Shown here one piece after another: positions 6,052-9,528 of a stretch of 9,528 bases of DNA (position 1 is its first letter; every line of letters starts with the position of its first letter). Origin of the DNA: an uncultured Clostridia bacterium (GTDB lineage Bacteria; Bacillota; Clostridia; Christensenellales; UBA3700); contig CAMWPK010000049.1 of assembly GCA_947176115.1 (NCBI GenBank), forward strand, positions 1 through 9,528. The letters are read 5' to 3'. The position numbers and the translations under genes are program-made. The notes below the pieces were generated by a model. It was given only the letters and a program-made list of their open reading frames with translations, was not told the DNA's origin and did no database searches.

Positions 6052-6567
6052 ATGGAGATGGAAAATCAATTTTTATGGAAAAGCAGAACAAGCGGACACA
6101 AGACCGTTACTATGCTTATGACGTGTTTAGCGGTATTGGTTTTGTCACTCTTGGCTATTGTTATTTTTTCATCAAAAAATAACGATACCATAAAGATAAT
6201 TATTATGATTATTGCAGGACTGGCAATTATTGCTTGCTTAGTAGCGGTATGTTTAGCTAAACTCACAGACCTAAAATGGAACGTGTCGAATCTTATATTC
6301 TTTTTAACTGAAGAGGGATTTTATTTTACCAGCGTAGTTAATCAAAATTCATATTTTTACGCCGAATGGTCTGAAATAACTGGATATTCCGTAATTACTG
6401 ATAAAAACGGCAAAGCTACTGTAAAAGTGAATTTCAACGGTGTTGCCGATGCCGGCTCATACGGAAAGATCAAGCATCTTAAAATGGTTGGCATAATGGG
6501 GGTAGAAGAACTTTGCAAAGTTTTTGAAACATATGGTATCAACCAAATCCAATACAGCAAGAATTGA
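6052..6567 (+). CDS. two-helix membrane protein with soluble C-terminal domain
   Basis: I cannot assign a named family. Two hydrophobic helices (about residues 19-39 and 47-69) are separated by a short loop (SSKNNDT). They are followed by a soluble domain of about 100 residues rich in beta-strand pattern. The segment FLTEEGFYF...YFYAEWSEITGYSV resembles the layout of bacterial PH-like domains (YcxB type), in which a strand pair leads to a W-x-E-I turn; this is inference from pattern only. ATG 6052 is chosen over the ATG two codons later because AAGGA (6037-6041) is about 10 bases away. The gene lies 6 bases before rsmA, in the place where Firmicutes often carry rnmV. Its A/T-richer wording suggests later insertion into the cluster. 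Confidence 0.8.
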   Translation: MEMENQFLWKSRTSGHKTVTMLMTCLAVLVLSLLAIVIFSSKNNDTIKIIIMIIAGLAIIACLVAVCLAKLTDLKWNVSNLIFFLTEEGFYFTSVVNQNSYFYAEWSEITGYSVITDKNGKATVKVNFNGVADAGSYGKIKHLKMVGIMGVEELCKVFETYGINQIQYSKN

Positions 6568-6573
6568 CATATT

Positions 6574-7404
6574 ATGAGCGATATAAAACAAATACTACAA
6601 GACCACAACTTTAGATTTAATAAGCAGTTTGGACAGAACTTTATCACCGACACCAATCTTTTGCAAGCAATGGTAAAGGATAGCGGAGCAAGCGAAAACG
6701 ACGTCGTCGTTGAGATAGGCGCGGGAGCAGGTACGCTTACGCGAGAACTTGCCAAGAGCGCGGGCAAGGTGTTGGCTTTTGAGATTGACAGAAATCTTGT
6801 GCCGATACTTGGACAAACGCTCAAAGGTTTGGAAGAAAAAGTCGAAGTTGTATTCAAAGATATTCAAAAAGTCAGCGATGAAGAACTTGACGGGCTTTTG
6901 GAGGGCAAGGACTACAAGGTAGTAGCCAATTTGCCTTACTATATCACCACGCCCATTATTATGAGATTTTTGGAGCGCAAGCACCGTCCGCAGAGTATTA
7001 CGGTAATGATTCAAAAAGAAGTGGGACTAAGGCTGACGTCTACTGCGACCGATGGAGATTACGGAGTAATTACTCTCGCCATTGCCTTAGAGGGTAAGGC
7101 GAAGATTATGCGCGAAGTGCCAAGGTATATGTTTACTCCCCAACCCAACGTTGATAGTTGTATCGTGCGCATAGACCTTGACGATACCTATTCTCACGTA
7201 GATAAAGCCAAAGTAAAAAAGGTAATCAAGTGCGCCTTTGCAATGCGCAGAAAGACGCTTGTCAATAATCTAATGAGCGGTTTTGGCGTGAGCAGGGAAG
7301 TAGCCAACAAAGCGCTCTTTGATATGGGATTGGACGAAAGGATTCGAGGCGAAGTATTGGATATAGACCAATTTATCAAGTTGAGCGAATTGTTACTTGG
7401 GTAA
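6574..7404 (+). CDS. rsmA (ksgA): 16S rRNA adenine-N6,N6-dimethyltransferase
   Basis: KsgA transfers four methyl groups from SAM to the two adjacent adenines in the 3'-terminal hairpin of 16S rRNA, a late step in 30S maturation; loss gives kasugamycin resistance. Visible motifs: the N-terminal KQFGQNF (17-23), motif I EIGAGAGTLT (47-56), FEIDRN for the SAM ribose, the catalytic NLPY (119-122) in ANLPYYITTPI, and the C-terminal helical domain with FAMRRKTLVNNL. At 276 residues it is normal and intact. The start at 6574 is fixed by homology, since the next ATG would delete the QNF region, yet no Shine-Dalgarno is evident in CAAGAATTGACATATT before it. Translation may depend on coupling with the preceding gene. 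Confidence 0.97.
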   Translation: MSDIKQILQDHNFRFNKQFGQNFITDTNLLQAMVKDSGASENDVVVEIGAGAGTLTRELAKSAGKVLAFEIDRNLVPILGQTLKGLEEKVEVVFKDIQKVSDEELDGLLEGKDYKVVANLPYYITTPIIMRFLERKHRPQSITVMIQKEVGLRLTSTATDGDYGVITLAIALEGKAKIMREVPRYMFTPQPNVDSCIVRIDLDDTYSHVDKAKVKKVIKCAFAMRRKTLVNNLMSGFGVSREVANKALFDMGLDERIRGEVLDIDQFIKLSELLLG

Positions 7405-7408
7405 TATT

Positions 7409-8401
7409 ATGAATAAGAAGTTTTATAATAAAGTAATTAAATTGTTACCTTCAGATACGTTGAAAGCATTTCTAAATGAAAGTAAGTTTAGATTTGAAGA
7501 GAAAGATTTGCTTGCTATAATAAATAATTATTCCCGTAATTACAATGAGAAAATTGCGCTACTTGAAGAAGCGGTGGTTTGTCTTGCGGATAAATCGGCA
7601 GTATTTCACGCGAAAAAACTTATGGACATGCACAAGAGTATTTATGACGGTTTTATGCAACCAAATCAAGATTGCGTGTATGATATAACTATAATAGAAA
7701 GCGATAATTCTCCTGACGAAAGACGATTTATCACAAAGACGTTTGAAGACGCTAAATTACTTATTAAAAATTATAAGAAGCGATATAGTGACGGATATTA
7801 TACGAATATCAAGTCAGGCGCTTTAATAGACGGTAAGTACGTCTACTATAAAATTTACAAGTCTACTACTATTGCCCCGCAAAAGCCGTCGGATATACAC
7901 AATAAAGTTGGGCAGATCGGAGAGTGTCTTTTAGATAAGAGATTGGAAATACTTGATGTTGATATGTATAACTACGGTATTACGGACGTGTATGGTTGTA
8001 AAAACAAAGACTGTGAAGAAGATTGCAAAAGTCAATGTGTAATTATGCACCAAAACTATATAAAATTTCCTGCATTTTTAGAGCAGTATCAATTGGTTGC
8101 GTTCAAGGCGTGGGATAAAATAGATTATGGTATTTTGCCATATAAAATGAAAGACGGCGACGATGATTCTTACGTAATAGATTTGGACGGCAACGGTTTT
8201 ATATCAAATAGAGAAAAGCTAGAAGGACTTGACTACCGTATATTTGACGCGCATTGGCATCCGTCATATTTTGATATTTACGTACCTAAGCGAGAAGACG
8301 TGCCGGACAATATATACGAGAATTATTTATATGCCGTTGAGATACTAAAAGAGCTAGACTACAACAGCGACGTCATGAATATATACGTCGGTACGTTATA
8401 A
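7409..8401 (+). CDS. protein of unknown function with Cys4 cluster
   Basis: I do not recognise this family. From ATG 7409 the product has 330 residues, with no signal peptide or membrane segment. A helical N-terminus (about 1-75, with LLPSDTLKAFL and KIALLEEAVVCLADKSA) leads to an alpha/beta region. There follows a cysteine cluster, C197-x4-C202-x3-C206-x3-C210 (GCKNKDCEEDCKSQC), which could bind zinc or an iron-sulfur cluster. Residues 258-269 (DLDGNGFISNRE) match the EF-hand loop pattern D-x-D-x-N-G-x-I-x-x-x-E. The C-terminus is acidic and aromatic. A TTG at 7397 would extend it by four codons over the rsmA end, but ATG is more likely; neither start has a good ribosome binding site. It follows rsmA by 4 bases and may be co-transcribed with it. 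It converges with the acetyltransferase, 10 bases apart. Confidence 0.85.
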   Translation: MNKKFYNKVIKLLPSDTLKAFLNESKFRFEEKDLLAIINNYSRNYNEKIALLEEAVVCLADKSAVFHAKKLMDMHKSIYDGFMQPNQDCVYDITIIESDNSPDERRFITKTFEDAKLLIKNYKKRYSDGYYTNIKSGALIDGKYVYYKIYKSTTIAPQKPSDIHNKVGQIGECLLDKRLEILDVDMYNYGITDVYGCKNKDCEEDCKSQCVIMHQNYIKFPAFLEQYQLVAFKAWDKIDYGILPYKMKDGDDDSYVIDLDGNGFISNREKLEGLDYRIFDAHWHPSYFDIYVPKREDVPDNIYENYLYAVEILKELDYNSDVMNIYVGTL

Positions 8402-8411
8402 GATAGTATGG

Positions 8412-9023
8412 CTAAATATTGGAATAATCTATTTTTCTATTCTTAAAATAATATTCTTTGTCTTTTTCGTTAATTTCTCTTAAGACTTTGCAAGGATTGC
8501 CAACAGCGACTACGTTGGAGGGCATATCTTTAGTTACTACGCTTCCTGCGCCTATTACGGTATTCTCGCCAATTGTTATGCCCGGCAATACTATTACTCC
8601 CGCGCCAAGCCAACAGTTTTTGCCAATATGAATGGGAGCGTTGTATTGATAGCCCAATTCTCTTAATTGAGGAAGTATGGGGTGTCCGGCTGTGGCAAGT
8701 ACGACGTTGGGACCAAACATTGTATTGTCGCCTACGTAAATATGCGTATCGTCAACCATAGTCAAATTAAAATTAGCGTACACGTCGTTGCCGAAATGGC
8801 AGTGCTTACCGCCAAAGTTGGAATGGAAAGGCGGTTCAATATAACAATTTTCGCCTATTTCGGCAAACATCTCTTTCAACATTTGTCGGCGTTTTTCACT
8901 CTCGGTAGGGCGAGTATGGTTGAAATCGTAAAGTCTATCCAAGCATTTAGTCTGTTCCTTAGCAATTTGCGGATCACTTGGGAAATATAACTGTGCGCCG
9001 TGCATTTTTTCTTTAATTGTCAT
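8412..9023 (-). CDS. maa: sugar O-acetyltransferase, maltose acetyltransferase type
   Basis: This enzyme type moves an acetyl group from acetyl-CoA to the 6-hydroxyl of sugars such as maltose or glucose, in the cytoplasm. The N-terminal Maa helical domain is clear (MTIKEKMHGAQLYFPSDPQ, then LYDFNHTRP). It is followed by left-handed beta-helix hexapeptide repeats (IYVGDNTMFGPNVVLATAGHPI; IGKNCWLGAGVIVLPGITIGENTVIGAGSVVTKD). The catalytic His is H114 in TAGHP, and N84 in ANFN is the conserved partner residue. The product has 203 residues, slightly longer than the common 185-190 because of a charged tail (KEYYFKNRKIDYSNI). AAGGAAG (9031-9037, minus strand) lies 7 bases from the ATG. The gene stands alone on the minus strand. 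True substrate and physiological role are uncertain, as is usual for this family. Confidence 0.93.
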   Translation of the reverse strand: MTIKEKMHGAQLYFPSDPQIAKEQTKCLDRLYDFNHTRPTESEKRRQMLKEMFAEIGENCYIEPPFHSNFGGKHCHFGNDVYANFNLTMVDDTHIYVGDNTMFGPNVVLATAGHPILPQLRELGYQYNAPIHIGKNCWLGAGVIVLPGITIGENTVIGAGSVVTKDMPSNVVAVGNPCKVLREINEKDKEYYFKNRKIDYSNI

Positions 9024-9056
9024 ATTGCGTCTTCCTTTTTACTATATATTATATCA

Positions 9057-9085
9057 ATTATATCATACATTGCTATTTAAGTAAA
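9057..9085 (-). promoter_or_regulatory. promoter for the acetyltransferase gene
   Basis: Read on the minus strand, TTTACT (9085-9080) and TATAAT (9062-9057) are 17 bases apart, giving a start near 9050 and a leader of about 27 bases. A second TATAAT (9053-9048) lies just downstream but has only a poor -35 partner. Confidence 0.65.
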
Positions 9086-9148
9086 GATATTAATTTTCTG
9101 CATATTAAGGCTTGCCGTTGCATAAGTTATCGTGTACGGAGGTAGAAT

Positions 9149-9528
9149 ATGGTAATTTTGAAAAAGATAGTTATTATTACGGAACACGGCAAAAGTAATT
9201 GTTCGGGTATTGTCAAATTTGAAAACTTTGCGGGCAGGACAAGTTGCTTTGTCAGAATTTTGGGATTGAAAGGCAATGGCGTAATCTGCATAAAGTGCGG
9301 GGAAGATATCATGTACTTGGGCAATCTCTTTGACGGCGAGCATAAGTTCAATGCGCTTTACGACCTCAATAAGACTATACAAATCGTTGTAGTCGCAGAC
9401 GGCAGTGTGGTATGTATGGGAAGTAATAAGGGAAGATTTTCTCCCAACGCTTTGATGATAGACATTCACAGATATTACGCGAGAATGCCACAAAGAATCG
9501 ACAATGCGATGGGCACAATGGAAATAGT
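9149..9528 (+). CDS. unknown protein, 3' end outside the window
   Basis: An open frame begins at ATG 9149 and is still open at the window end after 126 codons. The start is strong: GGAGG (9138-9142) lies 6 bases before it. The product begins MVILKKIVIITEHGKSNC, with cysteines at 18, 33, 47 and 50 (the last two as CIKC). It has an alternating hydrophobic pattern suggesting a beta-rich domain (FENFAGRTSCFVRILGLKG, TIQIVVVADGSVVCMGSNKG). There is no membrane segment in the visible part. I recognise no family. It is divergent from the acetyltransferase gene across a 125-base gap, where I see no convincing promoter on the plus strand. Confidence 0.75.
   Translation, partial: MVILKKIVIITEHGKSNCSGIVKFENFAGRTSCFVRILGLKGNGVICIKCGEDIMYLGNLFDGEHKFNALYDLNKTIQIVVVADGSVVCMGSNKGRFSPNALMIDIHRYYARMPQRIDNAMGTMEI

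Noticed and set aside
6357..7014. Two minus-strand frames over the membrane gene and rsmA
   Set aside because: Both are antisense to rsmA or the preceding gene, where the sense frames show family motifs; no ribosome binding site supports them.
9077..9493. Minus-strand open frame of 138 codons at the window end
   Set aside because: The plus-strand frame from 9149 has a strong ribosome binding site and better protein character, and the minus frame would run through the acetyltransferase promoter region.

Overview
The window looks like a chromosomal stretch of a low-to-moderate GC Gram-positive bacterium, most likely an anaerobic clostridium-type member of the Bacillota. This rests on the A/V-type ATPase subunits, the metG-tatD-rsmA housekeeping order, a TatD-associated radical SAM protein, AGGAGG-like ribosome binding sites and sigma-70-like promoters. 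TAA, TAG and TGA all act as ordinary stops. I cannot name a genus.

Layout. (1) Bases 1-2234 are the 3' part of a V-type ATPase operon on the + strand: the catalytic-stator subunit B (cut by the window edge, with its frame broken at base 14), a 189-base gap carrying two copies of a TGAACANTGTTCA palindrome, subunit D, and a 68-residue two-helix membrane protein joined directly to the stop codon of subunit D. A strong intrinsic terminator (2305-2333) closes the operon. (2) Bases 2334-2522 hold two pairs of short direct repeats and a near-consensus promoter for the next unit. (3) Bases 2523-7404 are a translation and RNA-maturation cluster: metG (methionyl-tRNA synthetase), tatD (metal-dependent nuclease), a TatD-linked radical SAM enzyme, a possible remnant of a small membrane protein, a two-helix membrane protein with a soluble C-terminal domain, and rsmA/ksgA (16S rRNA dimethyltransferase). 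The usual Firmicutes neighbour rnmV (RNase M5) is absent between tatD and rsmA, and the membrane-protein segment sits there instead. (4) Bases 7409-8401 encode a 330-residue protein of unknown function with a four-cysteine cluster and an EF-hand-like loop. (5) On the - strand, 8412-9023 is a hexapeptide-repeat sugar O-acetyltransferase (maltose acetyltransferase type) with its own promoter. (6) Divergent from it, 9149-9528 is the start of a + strand gene of unknown function that runs off the window.

Most of the window is ordinary housekeeping sequence. I see no CRISPR array, transposase, phage gene or defence system. The parts least explained by known families are the paired palindromes inside the ATPase operon, the insertion-like segment 5887-6567 upstream of rsmA, and the unknown proteins at 7409-8401 and 9149-9528.
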